32,148 nucleotides of DNA from JAATGI01 sp036510675 (GCA_036510675.1 DATCDN010000111.1:1-32148); one strand, 5' to 3'; positions 16,379 to 24,858 are shown, counted from the first letter of the stretch. Notes: generated from the sequence alone by a model not told the origin. A program made the numbers and translations.

Positions 16379-17070
16379 TGCAGGATTACAGCTCGTTACT
16401 GGTGCAGATTTCGGTCTTCGCCTTGCCGGCGATCTTTGCCATCACGCTGCACGAGGCGGCTCATGGCTTCGTCGCCAACAAGCTGGGTGACGACACCGCT
16501 TTGCGGGCAGGCCGGGTCACCTTTAATCCCCTGAAGCATATCGACCCGTTTGGCACCGTGCTGATGCCGCTGTTGCTGTTCTTTGTCTCGCGCGGCAGTT
16601 TCCTCTTCGGCTATGCCAAGCCGGTGCCGGTTAATTTCAGCCGCCTCAACCATCCGCGCATGGACATGGTCTGGGTGGCGCTGGCGGGCCCCGGCATCAA
16701 TATCCTGATGGCGATTGGCGCCGCGCTGCTGTTCTACGTTATTCCGTTCGTCCCGACGGTGGCAAAGCTGTGGGCGGCGCTTAATCTGCGCAACGCGGTA
16801 ATGTTCAATGTGGTGCTGGCGGTCTTCAACATGATCCCGCTGCCGCCATTGGATGGCGGCCGGGTCGCGGTCGGCCTCTTGCCCAATTTCCTCGCGCGGC
16901 CGCTGGCGCGGCTCGAGCGTTACGGCATCGTCATCGTCATCGGCGTGTTGTTTTTGCTGCCGTGGATCGGGCGCGAGATCGGCGTCGATCTCGACATCGT
17001 CAGCGTTCTGATCTATTGGCCCGCCAATACCATCGTGCAGGGCATCGGGTGGCTGACCGGCGTCGCATGA
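16378..17070 (+). CDS. Site-2 protease family (M50) membrane metalloprotease
   Basis: A 230-residue multi-pass membrane protein. The zinc-binding HEAAH (25-29) lies in the first helix and the third ligand is in NMIPLPPLDGG (151-161, D159). About five hydrophobic segments are visible. It belongs to the short M50 type without a PDZ domain, unlike RseP. It probably cuts substrates within the membrane; substrates are unknown. The family is commonly found between nagZ and scpA in alphaproteobacteria. Start overlaps nagZ as TGATG, stop overlaps scpA as ATGA. Confidence 0.93.
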   Translation: MQDYSSLLVQISVFALPAIFAITLHEAAHGFVANKLGDDTALRAGRVTFNPLKHIDPFGTVLMPLLLFFVSRGSFLFGYAKPVPVNFSRLNHPRMDMVWVALAGPGINILMAIGAALLFYVIPFVPTVAKLWAALNLRNAVMFNVVLAVFNMIPLPPLDGGRVAVGLLPNFLARPLARLERYGIVIVIGVLFLLPWIGREIGVDLDIVSVLIYWPANTIVQGIGWLTGVA

Positions 17071-17852
17071 CCAGCGCATCGACATTCGAGGAGGAACACC
17101 CGAGGGAGGCATCCGAGGATGCCGAGCTGGTGGTCGATCTCGAAGGCTATGAGGGGCCGATCGATGTCCTATTGAGCCTGGCGCGGGAGCAGAAGGTCGA
17201 TCTGACCAAGATTTCGATCCTGGCGCTGGCCGATCAATATCTTGCCTTTATTGCCAGCGCGCGGCGCTTGCGGCTTGAGATCGCCGCCGATTATCTGGTG
17301 ATGGCCGCGTGGCTAGCCTATCTCAAATCGCGCCTGCTGCTGCCCGAGCCGCCCGGCCCCGAGGAGCCGTCCGGCGAAGAGTTGGCGGCGGCGCTGACGC
17401 ATCAGTTGCTGCGGCTAGAGGCGATGCGCGAAGTCGGCGCGCGTCTCATGGCGCTGCCGCGGCTCGATCGCGATGTCTTCGGCCGCGGCGCGCCCGAAGG
17501 TTTGCCGCGCAAGCTGCTGCCACGCTATGAAGCGACGCTGCTCGAGTTGTTGCGGGCCTATGGCGAGCAGCGCCAGCGCCGGGAAAATGCCGTGCTGCAT
17601 ATCATCCCGGCGGAACTTTATTCGATGGACGATGCGCTGGAACGGCTGCGCCGCGTTCTTGGCCGTACCCCCGAATGGCGCACGCTGGCGAGCTTTCTGC
17701 CGGCGGGGCTGGGATACGGGCTGATCGGGCGGTCCGCGATCGCGGCGACGTTCGCCGCGAGCCTGGAGCTGGCGCGCACCGGCAAGCTCGAGATACGCCA
17801 GGACCGTGCGTTCGGACCGATCCTCTTGCGCAGCCTTCCGGGGATGGCATGA
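17067..17852 (+). CDS. scpA: Segregation and condensation protein A
   Basis: A 261-residue kleisin that bridges SMC heads and binds ScpB in the chromosome-condensing complex. The N-terminal helical domain has LEGYEGPIDVLLSLAREQK and DLTKISILALADQYL, the C-terminal winged helix ends in GPILLRSLPG. ATG overlaps the M50 gene (ATGA) and the stop overlaps scpB (ATGA), so the chain is translationally coupled. No smc gene lies in the window. Confidence 0.96.
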   Translation: MTSASTFEEEHPREASEDAELVVDLEGYEGPIDVLLSLAREQKVDLTKISILALADQYLAFIASARRLRLEIAADYLVMAAWLAYLKSRLLLPEPPGPEEPSGEELAAALTHQLLRLEAMREVGARLMALPRLDRDVFGRGAPEGLPRKLLPRYEATLLELLRAYGEQRQRRENAVLHIIPAELYSMDDALERLRRVLGRTPEWRTLASFLPAGLGYGLIGRSAIAATFAASLELARTGKLEIRQDRAFGPILLRSLPGMA

Positions 17853-18580
17853 GCGACGAGACGGCCGACGATCCGGGTGACGTGGAATTCGCGCCGGCGC
17901 GCGACGCCGCCGGCGAACGCGCCCAGCAATTGCGGCTGATCGAGGCGTTGCTGTTCGCTTCGGCGGCACCGCTGGATGAGCGGGCGATTGCCGAACGCCT
18001 GCCCCAGGGGGCGGATGTCGCCGCGCTCCTCGCCCAATTGACCGGGGAGTATCGTGGCCGCGGCGTCAATTTGATCTTCGTGGCGGGCGGTTGGACCTTT
18101 CGCACCGCGCCCGACCTTGCCGGCAAGCTGAAGCTGGAAAAGGTGATGGCGCGCAAATTGTCGCGGGCCGGCATCGAGACCCTGGCCATCGTCGCCTATC
18201 ACCAGCCGGTGACGCGCGCCGAAATAGAGGATATTCGCGGCGTCGCCATCAACAAGGGCACGCTCGACGTGCTGATGGAGACCGGCTGGATCGCGCCGAT
18301 GGGGCGCCGGGAGACGCCCGGCCGGCCGGTCACCTGGGGCATTACCGATGCGTTCTTGCTGCATTTCGGCCTGGCCGACCGTCGCGATCTGCCCGGCATT
18401 GAGGAACTGAAGGCGGCCGGCCTGGTCGGGCCGCGCGTCACCGTGCTGCGTGAGGGCGCCAACACGCTGACCTTCACGCCGCCCGACGAACTGCCCCAGC
18501 GCGAAGAGGCCCCCGAGGAGGCCGATGAGTCGGAGGCGCCCGGCGAAGACGATCCCGCGCCCGATGCGGATCGGAATTAG
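17849..18580 (+). CDS. scpB: Segregation and condensation protein B
   Basis: A 243-residue protein with two winged-helix domains. QQLRLIEALLFASAAPLDER opens the first. GIETLAIVAYHQPVTRAEIE and GRPVTWGITDAFLLHFGL belong to the second. It dimerises and binds ScpA. The last 35 residues are acidic (EEAPEEADESEAPGEDD) and probably disordered. The ATG overlaps scpA as ATGA. Confidence 0.96.
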   Translation: MSDETADDPGDVEFAPARDAAGERAQQLRLIEALLFASAAPLDERAIAERLPQGADVAALLAQLTGEYRGRGVNLIFVAGGWTFRTAPDLAGKLKLEKVMARKLSRAGIETLAIVAYHQPVTRAEIEDIRGVAINKGTLDVLMETGWIAPMGRRETPGRPVTWGITDAFLLHFGLADRRDLPGIEELKAAGLVGPRVTVLREGANTLTFTPPDELPQREEAPEEADESEAPGEDDPAPDADRN

Positions 18581-18648
18581 GTAAGGACTGGCGTCGCACG
18601 GTCGATTGCGGGCCTGGGGTGGTTCTGCCATTATTCGTCGCGTGCTGG

Positions 18649-18669
18649 ACGCCGCCCTACGGGCGCCGT
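18649..18669 (+). other. Hairpin in the scpB-tatB gap
   Basis: ACG-C-CGCCC pairs with GGGCG-C-CGT around a three-base TAC loop, with one C-C mismatch. It is the only structure seen in the 103-base gap, where tatA would be expected. It could be a processing or attenuation site; no U-tract is present. Confidence 0.35.
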
Positions 18670-18683
18670 TGGAATAGGATTCG

Positions 18684-19208
18684 ATGTTCGATTTTTCGTG
18701 GTCTGAGATTCTGCTGATCGGGGTGGTGGCGCTGGTGGTCATCGGCCCCAAGGATTTGCCGCGTGTCCTGCGGACCGTGGGGCAGTGGACCAACCGCGCC
18801 CGCTCGGTCGCCCGTGAATTTCAATTCCAGATCGACCAGATGGTCCGCGACAGCGAGCTCGATGACGTGCGCAAGAGCATGAGCGCGGTGGTCGGTGGCG
18901 GCCCGAGCAAGATCATCCGCAATTTCATCGATCCGAGTGGCGATCTGGAAAAGAGCCTGTCGGCGCCGGAATTTCGCGGCGAGACGCCGCCCGCGCCGGC
19001 GGAGCCGGCCGTTGAGCCGGCACCCGTCGAACCGACGCAACTCGCGCTGCCCACCATCGGCGCGCCGGTTCCCGCCTTCCTCCAGCCGGTCCTCGGCTTC
19101 GAGGCGCCCGAGGCGGCGCCCGTGCCGATGAGCGAGCCGCCGGCGGCTCCGCCGCGCGACCATGCCGAAGCCGCGCCCGCCGAACCTAAATCCGGGACGC
19201 ACGGCTGA
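18684..19208 (+). CDS. tatB: Sec-independent translocase subunit TatB
   Basis: A 174-residue subunit of the twin-arginine translocase, forming the signal-peptide receptor with TatC. It opens with MFDFSWSEILLIGVVALVVI (transmembrane at about 6-22), then GPKDLPRVLRTVGQW starts the amphipathic helix. The E at position 8, the G-P hinge and the long acidic/Pro-rich tail (after about 105) mark TatB instead of TatA. RBS is weak (GGAATAGGATTCG before the ATG). No tatA precedes it. Confidence 0.94.
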   Translation: MFDFSWSEILLIGVVALVVIGPKDLPRVLRTVGQWTNRARSVAREFQFQIDQMVRDSELDDVRKSMSAVVGGGPSKIIRNFIDPSGDLEKSLSAPEFRGETPPAPAEPAVEPAPVEPTQLALPTIGAPVPAFLQPVLGFEAPEAAPVPMSEPPAAPPRDHAEAAPAEPKSGTHG

Positions 19209-19236
19209 GCCGTCCAGAAACGCCCCAGAAACGCCC

Positions 19237-20049
19237 GTGTCGGAAACCAAGGACAGCGAACTCGAAAGCGGCAAGATGCCGCTGCTCGATCACTTGATCG
19301 AGCTGCGCAAGCGGCTGATGTGGTCGGTCCTGTCGTTCCTGATCCTGTTCATTCCCTCATGGTATTTCAGCAAGACTATCTACAGTTTCCTGGCGGCGCC
19401 GCTGGCGCAAATTCTGTCGACGCATTCCAACGGCCATTTCATCTATACCGATCTGACCGAGGCGTTCTTCACCGATCTTCGGGTCGCGTTCTGGACCTCG
19501 ATCTGCCTGTCATTTCCTGTGATCGCGAGCCAGCTTTGGATGTTCGTGGCGCCCGGGCTCTACAAGAAGGAACGCATGGCGTTCCTGCCCTATCTGTTAG
19601 CGACCCCGGTTTTGTTCATCCTGGGCGGCAGCCTCGCCTATTTCGTCATTTTTCCGGTGGCGTTTCGGTTCTTCGCCAGTTTTCAGGACCCCGGAAGCGC
19701 CGGGTCGCTGGCGGTGACGCTGGAGCCCAAGGTCAGCGAATATTTGACCTTGGTGATGCGGCTGATCTTCGCCTTCGGCTTCGCCTTCCAGATGCCGGTG
19801 GCATTGACGCTGATGGCGCGGGTCGGGCTGCTGACGTCGGCCATGCTGAAGAAGAATCGCCGCTACGCCATTGTCGGAATCTTCATCGCTTCGGCGATCC
19901 TGACCCCGCCGGACATTTTCAGCCAATGCTCGCTGGCGGTTCCGCTGCTGGTGCTCTACGAGATTTCCATCATCTCATGCCGGCTGGTGGAAAAGCGCCG
20001 CGCCGAACGGGAGACGGAAGCCGAGGCGGAGCTGAACGGCGAGGATTAG
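19237..20049 (+). CDS. tatC: Sec-independent translocase subunit TatC
   Basis: A 270-residue protein with six predicted membrane helices, the core receptor for twin-arginine signal peptides. LLDHLIELRKRL near the N-terminus is the conserved cytoplasmic motif. SFPVIASQLWMFVAPGLYKKE, split here as SFPVIASQLW and MFVAPGLYKKER, and ILTPPDIFSQ are also family motifs. The GTG start (VSETKDSELESGK) avoids a 47-base overlap with tatB that ATG 19162 would create; ATG 19276 is a third option. The end converges with the Lrp-like gene, with six bases between stops. Confidence 0.95.
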   Translation: MSETKDSELESGKMPLLDHLIELRKRLMWSVLSFLILFIPSWYFSKTIYSFLAAPLAQILSTHSNGHFIYTDLTEAFFTDLRVAFWTSICLSFPVIASQLWMFVAPGLYKKERMAFLPYLLATPVLFILGGSLAYFVIFPVAFRFFASFQDPGSAGSLAVTLEPKVSEYLTLVMRLIFAFGFAFQMPVALTLMARVGLLTSAMLKKNRRYAIVGIFIASAILTPPDIFSQCSLAVPLLVLYEISIISCRLVEKRRAERETEAEAELNGED

Positions 20050-20055
20050 GGATTT

Positions 20056-20298
20056 TTACGAGAACGCCTTGTAGGCGGTCAGCGTGAAGGTGTCCTTGAT
20101 GCCGCCGAGGCGCTGCAGCCGCTCCACCACGAAATGCCCGACATCCATATCGTCGGGCAAAAAGCATTTCATCAAAAGATCGTACTGGCCCGAGACCGAA
20201 TGGACCTCGGAGACCTGTTCGATGGTCTCAACCGCTTCCTCGGCCACCTTATAGGCTTGGCCGAGTTCACATTTGACCATGACGAACAGGGTTCGCAT
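20056..20298 (-). CDS. Stand-alone Lrp/AsnC ligand-binding (RAM) domain protein
   Basis: An 80-residue protein matching only the C-terminal effector domain of Lrp/AsnC regulators (MRTLFVMVKCELGQAYKVAE, VHSVSGQYDLLMKC). The usual N-terminal helix-turn-helix is missing, and full regulators are about 150 residues. Such stand-alone RAM proteins form oligomers and bind small ligands, often amino acids. Its ATG shares a base with the stop of the helicase gene (TGATG), so the two are co-translated. Role unknown. Confidence 0.88.
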   Translation of the reverse strand: MRTLFVMVKCELGQAYKVAEEAVETIEQVSEVHSVSGQYDLLMKCFLPDDMDVGHFVVERLQRLGGIKDTFTLTAYKAFS

Positions 20299-21776
20299 CA
20301 GGCAAGCTTGGCCCGGGGCCGCGCCAGGAAAGCGGGCGGATGATCGCCGAAGCCGACCACCTGACGATCGTCATCGGCATAATGCGGCTCCGGCCGGCGC
20401 TGCGGCAGCGGCGTGACCTTGCCGTCGCCAGCCAACGGAAACCGGTCCATGCTCACCGGCACCGGCCGGTGCGCCGCAGGCTGCTCGATCCGTGTTGGCG
20501 GCGGGCCGTGGCGCTCGCTGGCACGCGGCGGCGGCGCCTCGCGCGGTTTCGCCGGCCGCGGCGGAGCGGCGGCGCGCTGCCCGTCGCGGCCTCGGCCGCG
20601 ACTACCGCCACGCGAGCGGCGTTTATCGGGTGCGCCTTCCTCGATCGTGGGCGTATCCATTCCCTCCATCGTGAAGGGCGGAATGGCCCTGCCGATCAGC
20701 GCGACGATATTGGCGACGAAATGCCCATCGTCCGGCGTGGCAAAGGTGAAGGATTTGCCCGCCCGGCCCGCGCGGCCGGTGCGGCCGATGCGGTGGACAT
20801 AATCCTCCGCATGAATGGGCACGTCGAAATTGAAGACGTGCGACAGGCCCTGGATATCGAGACCGCGGGCCGCGACATCGCTGGCGACCAGAAGCTGCAC
20901 CCGGCCGTCCTTGAATTTTTCCAAGGTTTCCGTGCGGATCGATTGTGTCATATCGCCATGCAGCGCCGCGGCATTGAAGCCGTGCTTGGCCAGCGAGCGA
21001 TAGAGAATATCGACGTCGCGCTTGCGGTTGCAGAAGATCAGCGCGTTTTTGACATCCTCGCCGCGTAGCAGCCGGCGCAACGCCTCGCGCTTGTCGAGCT
21101 GGTTCACCATCACCAGGCTCTGCACCACCGTGGCGGCGGGCGAGGCGGGGGGCGCTACGGTTACTTCCTTGGGATTGAGCAGGAAGGCATCGGCGAGCCG
21201 GCGAATTTCCGGCGGCATGGTCGCCGAGAAAAACAGCGTCTGACGGATGCGCGGCAGCAGCGAGACGATGCGCTCGACATCGGGGATGAAGCCCATGTCC
21301 AGCATGCGGTCGGCCTCGTCGATCACCAGAATCTTGGTATCGGAAAGGATGATCTTGCCACGCTCATAAAGGTCGATGAGGCGGCCGGGCGTCGCGATCA
21401 AGACGTCGACGCCGCGATCCAGTTTGCGTTCCTGATCGGAGAAGCTCTCGCCGCCGATGAGGAGCGCCTGGCTGAGCTTATGATGCTTGCCATAGGTATC
21501 GAAGGCGGCGGCGACCTGGGCCGCCAGCTCGCGGGTCGGCTCGATGATCAGGGAGCGCGGCATGCGCGCCCGTGCCCGCCCGGATGCCAGCATATCGATC
21601 ATGGGAAGGGTGAAACCGGCCGTCTTGCCGGTTCCCGTCTGTGCACAGCCAAGCACGTCGCGCCCGGTCAACACATAGGGAATGGCCTGTTCCTGGATGG
21701 GGGTCGGGGTGATGTAGCCCGCGTCCGTGACTGCTTGAAGGACCTCCGCAGAGAGGCCAAGGTCGGAAAAATTCAT
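20298..21776 (-). CDS. DEAD-box RNA helicase (RhlE-like)
   Basis: A 492-residue ATP-dependent RNA helicase. Motifs: Q motif TPTPIQEQAI (23-32), Walker A AQTGTGKT (45-52), PTRELA (80-85), DEAD at 153-156, SAT (184-186), ARGLD and HRIGRTGRAGRAG. After about residue 375 comes a basic Arg/Gly/Pro-rich disordered tail (RRSRGGSRGRGRDGQ), likely an RNA-binding extension. RhlE/cold-shock type is the best guess; other DEAD families cannot be excluded. MNFSDLGLS is the family start; the 25 codons upstream overlap the candidate promoter region. It forms a two-gene unit with the RAM-domain gene. Confidence 0.94.
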   Translation of the reverse strand: MNFSDLGLSAEVLQAVTDAGYITPTPIQEQAIPYVLTGRDVLGCAQTGTGKTAGFTLPMIDMLASGRARARMPRSLIIEPTRELAAQVAAAFDTYGKHHKLSQALLIGGESFSDQERKLDRGVDVLIATPGRLIDLYERGKIILSDTKILVIDEADRMLDMGFIPDVERIVSLLPRIRQTLFFSATMPPEIRRLADAFLLNPKEVTVAPPASPAATVVQSLVMVNQLDKREALRRLLRGEDVKNALIFCNRKRDVDILYRSLAKHGFNAAALHGDMTQSIRTETLEKFKDGRVQLLVASDVAARGLDIQGLSHVFNFDVPIHAEDYVHRIGRTGRAGRAGKSFTFATPDDGHFVANIVALIGRAIPPFTMEGMDTPTIEEGAPDKRRSRGGSRGRGRDGQRAAAPPRPAKPREAPPPRASERHGPPPTRIEQPAAHRPVPVSMDRFPLAGDGKVTPLPQRRPEPHYADDDRQVVGFGDHPPAFLARPRAKLA

Positions 21777-21842
21777 TGAGAAGGGTACTTCGCTTCTTCC
21801 AGATTCGTTGAAATGAGGATGGATTTCGCGCGCCGATATCAC

Positions 21843-21872
21843 TTGACGCACGACACGTTAATTGGGGTTATA
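21843..21872 (+). promoter_or_regulatory. Candidate promoter for the alpha/beta hydrolase
   Basis: TTGACG (21843-21848) and GTTATA (21867-21872), 18 bases apart, resemble sigma-70 boxes in an AT-richer gap. The leader to the ATG at 21944 would be about 65 bases. The gap also serves the divergent helicase, for which I find no equally good pair. Confidence 0.4.
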
Positions 21873-21943
21873 GCCTCCAAAGTCAATTGTTTTCGCGACG
21901 CGGGTTATAAATCGCCCCCGCGTGTCATCCTAATGGACGTTCG

Positions 21944-22645
21944 ATGACGGAAAAAACCTCGTTGATTTTGCTGCCCGGCCTGCTGTGTGACCGGCGACTC
22001 TGGGCGCCGCAACTAGCTGCGCTGGCCGATATCGTCGACATGACCATCCCGGATCTCGGTCGCGACGATTCGTTCGCCGGCATGGCCGGGCGCATTCTGG
22101 CCGAGGCGCCGCCGCGCTTTGCCCTGGCCGGCCTGTCGATGGGCGGGTATGTCGCGCAGGAGGTGATCCGCCAAGCGCCGGAACGCGTGACGCGGCTGGC
22201 GCTGCTCGATACCTCGGCGCGCGCCGACCTGCCGGAACAGGCACAGCGCCGCCGCGATCTCATCGAACTGTCGCGGCGTGGGCAGTTCCATGGCGTGACC
22301 GAGCGGCTGCTGCCATTTCTCATCCATGCCGACCGGCTGGGCGATGCGGCGTTGGTCAAGGTCATCGTCGATATGGCCGCGTCGGTCGGCGCCGAGGGTT
22401 TTCGCCGCCAGGAAACCGCGATCCTCAACCGCATCGACGGCCGCCCGGATCTCGCGCGCATCGCGGTGCCGACGCTGATCCTGTGCGGGCGCGAGGACCA
22501 GCTCACGCCGGTCAAGGTCGCCGAGGAAATGGCGGGCCTGATCCCACGCTCGCGGCTTACCATCATCGAGCATTGCGGTCACCTGACGACGCTGGAAGAG
22601 CCGGGCCAGGTCAATGACGCGCTGCGCAACTGGTTGCGGGGATAG
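21944..22645 (+). CDS. Alpha/beta hydrolase
   Basis: A 233-residue cytosolic hydrolase. The nucleophile elbow is GLSMGG (S65). The acid is probably D185 in CGREDQLTP and the base H213 in EHCGHLTTLEEP. The LLPGLLCDRRLW start forms the oxyanion loop and the cap region is short. Esterase, lipase or C-C hydrolase activity cannot be told apart. It converges with the flavoprotein gene, with six bases between stops. Confidence 0.9.
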   Translation: MTEKTSLILLPGLLCDRRLWAPQLAALADIVDMTIPDLGRDDSFAGMAGRILAEAPPRFALAGLSMGGYVAQEVIRQAPERVTRLALLDTSARADLPEQAQRRRDLIELSRRGQFHGVTERLLPFLIHADRLGDAALVKVIVDMAASVGAEGFRRQETAILNRIDGRPDLARIAVPTLILCGREDQLTPVKVAEEMAGLIPRSRLTIIEHCGHLTTLEEPGQVNDALRNWLRG

Positions 22646-22651
22646 AGCGCG

Positions 22652-24256
22652 TTAGGCCGAACCGCCGCCCGCCAACCCCCGCATTTCGCGTGGCCAGATG
22701 CCCTGCTTGCCCGGCGACAGGATGCCGTTAGGGTCGAGCGCGTCCTTGATGCGATCGTTGAAACGCCGAAGCGCGTGATTGTTGAAGTCATATTGCTCGG
22801 CGACCAGGTCCATGACCTCGAGATGGGCGCGGTACTCGCCATAGCCGGCCTTGGCGGCTTCCTGGACCAGCGCCTTGCAGGCGGCGAAGGCGCGGTCGAC
22901 CTGGGCCGGGTCCTTCTTGTCGAAGTTCAAGAGGCAGATCTGCAGCGCGCTGCGTGGCATGACGATGATGCCGGCGCAGTAATCGAGACCGAACCGCTCG
23001 ACCACGCCGCGCACTAGCCTGGTCTGCGCCACCACCTCGTCGCCGGTGAGGGGCGCGACCGGCGAGAAATCGAGGTGCCCGCCTTCCTCGCCGCCATACC
23101 AGGCGACCATGTTGAGAATATCGAGGCCGGGCACACCCGCCTGTATCCGATCCTGCGGCGGCACCGTTTCGGCCATGGTGGCGCCGGCATATTTGCGGCC
23201 GCCCAGGATCGCGCCGGGCAGCTTGGCGAACGCGGCCTCGACGATCTTGTATTGGGCATCGACGATGGCTTCATGCCCATAAAGGGCGAAGCGCATGTTC
23301 CAGCGCCCAGCGCCCAGCTTCTCGGTCATCTCGGTGAGCACCGCATCGGGCAGGGGCCCGTCGCCCCGGTACCAATCCTTACGTTGCGACACCTGCGACG
23401 CCGCGCCGAGGATATTGCCGACGATCGGATAGTTCGGAATCGTGCGGTCGAGCACCAAGGGACGGATGGTTTCGATCAGCGGCCCGAGGTCGGCGTCCTT
23501 GTCGCAGCGCACGAAGCACGACATGTAGCATTCCGGCGTCGGCAACAGCCATATCCCCATCTTGGTGACGATGCCGAAATTGGATTGCATGAATAGTCCG
23601 TCCGCCGATGGACCGAAGCCTTTCTTATAGGTCTGCCAGGTGCGGTTGCCGGTCATCGCGCCCATGCCGGTGCGGATCACGTCGCCATTCGCCAGCACGA
23701 TCTCCATGCCGCATTGCGATGCGGTATGCTCGCCATAGGGCGTATAGCCGAAACCATGATCGAGCGTGTTGCCGATGACGCTGCCCCACCCCAGATCGGG
23801 CACCGAGATCATCAGCTTGTGGCCGCCGGCGCGGATCGCGTCATAGAGGTCGAAAAAGCGCACGCCGGGCTCGACCACGGCATAGGCGCAGGTCTCGTCG
23901 ATTTCGAGCACTTTGTTCATGCGCCGCAAATTCACCAGCACGGCGCCGGGCAGGCGCGGCGCCGCGCCGCCATAGGCATTGTTCTTGCCCTGCGACACCG
24001 TCCAGAGCGGAATCCGGTCGCGATTGGCGATGCGCAGAATGGCCTGGATCTCCTCGACGCTCGTCGGAAACAACGCCGCAGACGGCTTGAAATCGGTGCG
24101 GCCGGGGAGGTTGTAGGGGTCGAAGAATTCGACGAGCGCCGATGGGTCGCTGATCACCCATTCCTCGCCCAGCGCGGCCGCGAAATTGCGCAACGCGGTA
24201 TGGAATTGGCCCTCCGACAGGCCGGGCGGCAGTGGCGATTGCGACGCTGTGGCCAT
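22652..24256 (-). CDS. FAD-linked oxidase of the VAO/PCMH family
   Basis: A 534-residue flavoprotein resembling vanillyl-alcohol oxidase, eugenol hydroxylase and the flavin subunit of p-cresol methylhydroxylase, which oxidise para-substituted phenols. The PCMH-type FAD domain carries TVSQGKNNAYGGAAPRLPG and the C-terminal part has GEYRAHLEVMDLVAEQYD and DPNGILSPGKQGIWP, both close to the family consensus. I could not place the covalent-flavin His or Tyr with confidence. No cytochrome c partner gene is adjacent, which favours an oxidase or an enzyme using another acceptor. ATG follows GAGGGAGGG. Substrate unknown. Confidence 0.88.
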   Translation of the reverse strand: MATASQSPLPPGLSEGQFHTALRNFAAALGEEWVISDPSALVEFFDPYNLPGRTDFKPSAALFPTSVEEIQAILRIANRDRIPLWTVSQGKNNAYGGAAPRLPGAVLVNLRRMNKVLEIDETCAYAVVEPGVRFFDLYDAIRAGGHKLMISVPDLGWGSVIGNTLDHGFGYTPYGEHTASQCGMEIVLANGDVIRTGMGAMTGNRTWQTYKKGFGPSADGLFMQSNFGIVTKMGIWLLPTPECYMSCFVRCDKDADLGPLIETIRPLVLDRTIPNYPIVGNILGAASQVSQRKDWYRGDGPLPDAVLTEMTEKLGAGRWNMRFALYGHEAIVDAQYKIVEAAFAKLPGAILGGRKYAGATMAETVPPQDRIQAGVPGLDILNMVAWYGGEEGGHLDFSPVAPLTGDEVVAQTRLVRGVVERFGLDYCAGIIVMPRSALQICLLNFDKKDPAQVDRAFAACKALVQEAAKAGYGEYRAHLEVMDLVAEQYDFNNHALRRFNDRIKDALDPNGILSPGKQGIWPREMRGLAGGGSA

Positions 24257-24297
24257 GACAAACCCTCCCTCTTCGCCGTTCTGTTATTCTTTCCCCG

Positions 24298-24326
24298 ATT
24301 CGTTATCGGCGTGACCGATCTGTCAA
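24298..24326 (-). promoter_or_regulatory. Candidate promoter for the VAO-family gene
   Basis: A perfect TTGACA lies on the minus strand (24326-24321). ACGAAT follows after 17 bases (24303-24298) but matches the -10 consensus poorly, so the promoter may need an activator or may be a chance match. Confidence 0.25.
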
Positions 24327-24354
24327 CGTAAACCTGGGAGGAGGGCGGGCGACG

Positions 24355-24843
24355 ATGGAAAGGGCCGCGATCGAGACGGATCGGCTGTCCCTGCGCCCGC
24401 TGATCCCAGCGGACGCCGCCGCGCTGCACGCCCTGACCGACGATCCCGCGATCATCGCCGCAATCTCCTTTCTCCGGGCGCCCTTCACCCTGGCGGATGC
24501 GGCGGCGCTGATCGCAACCAACGAGACAGGGCGCGACGTGTTTCGCGGCATCCGGCGGCGCGGTGACGAGGCGCTGGTCGGCGTCATCGGCGTTCATGAA
24601 CAGGGAACCGGCGCGCTCGAAATTGGTTATTGGATAGGCACGCAATTCCAGCGTCAGGGGTATGCGTTCGAGGCAGCGTCCGGTGTCATCGGCGGGGTCA
24701 AAACAGCGTACCCCGCGACGCGGATCGTGGCTGAGTGTCGGCCGGAGAATCGGGCCTCGTGGCGGATTCTGGAACGGCTGGGCTTTCGCGCGACCGGGGC
24801 GGCGGGGGCGCGGCCCGGAAGGGTGGTGCTGGCATTGGATTAG
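24355..24843 (+). CDS. GNAT-family N-acetyltransferase (RimJ/RimL type)
   Basis: A 162-residue acetyl-CoA-dependent transferase. IETDRLSLRPLIPADAAALH is the typical N-terminus, and GYWIGTQFQRQGYAFEA holds the core strand and the acetyl-CoA pyrophosphate loop (R/Q-x-x-G-x-A form). RIVAECRPENRASWRILERL and GFRATG complete the fold. It may acetylate a protein N-terminus or a small amine; acceptor unknown. Transcribed away from the VAO gene, with a GGAGGAGGGCG tract upstream of ATG. Confidence 0.9.
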   Translation: MERAAIETDRLSLRPLIPADAAALHALTDDPAIIAAISFLRAPFTLADAAALIATNETGRDVFRGIRRRGDEALVGVIGVHEQGTGALEIGYWIGTQFQRQGYAFEAASGVIGGVKTAYPATRIVAECRPENRASWRILERLGFRATGAAGARPGRVVLALD

Positions 24844-24858
24844 GCGATTGGAGGAACC

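Noticed and set aside
18581..18683. Decayed tatA remnant in the scpB-tatB gap
   Set aside because: Only 103 bases, with no hydrophobic helix or TatA-like peptide apparent by eye, so a remnant cannot be supported.
17618..18793. 391-codon minus-strand frame opposite scpA/scpB/tatB
   Set aside because: Crosses three certain genes and has no motif.
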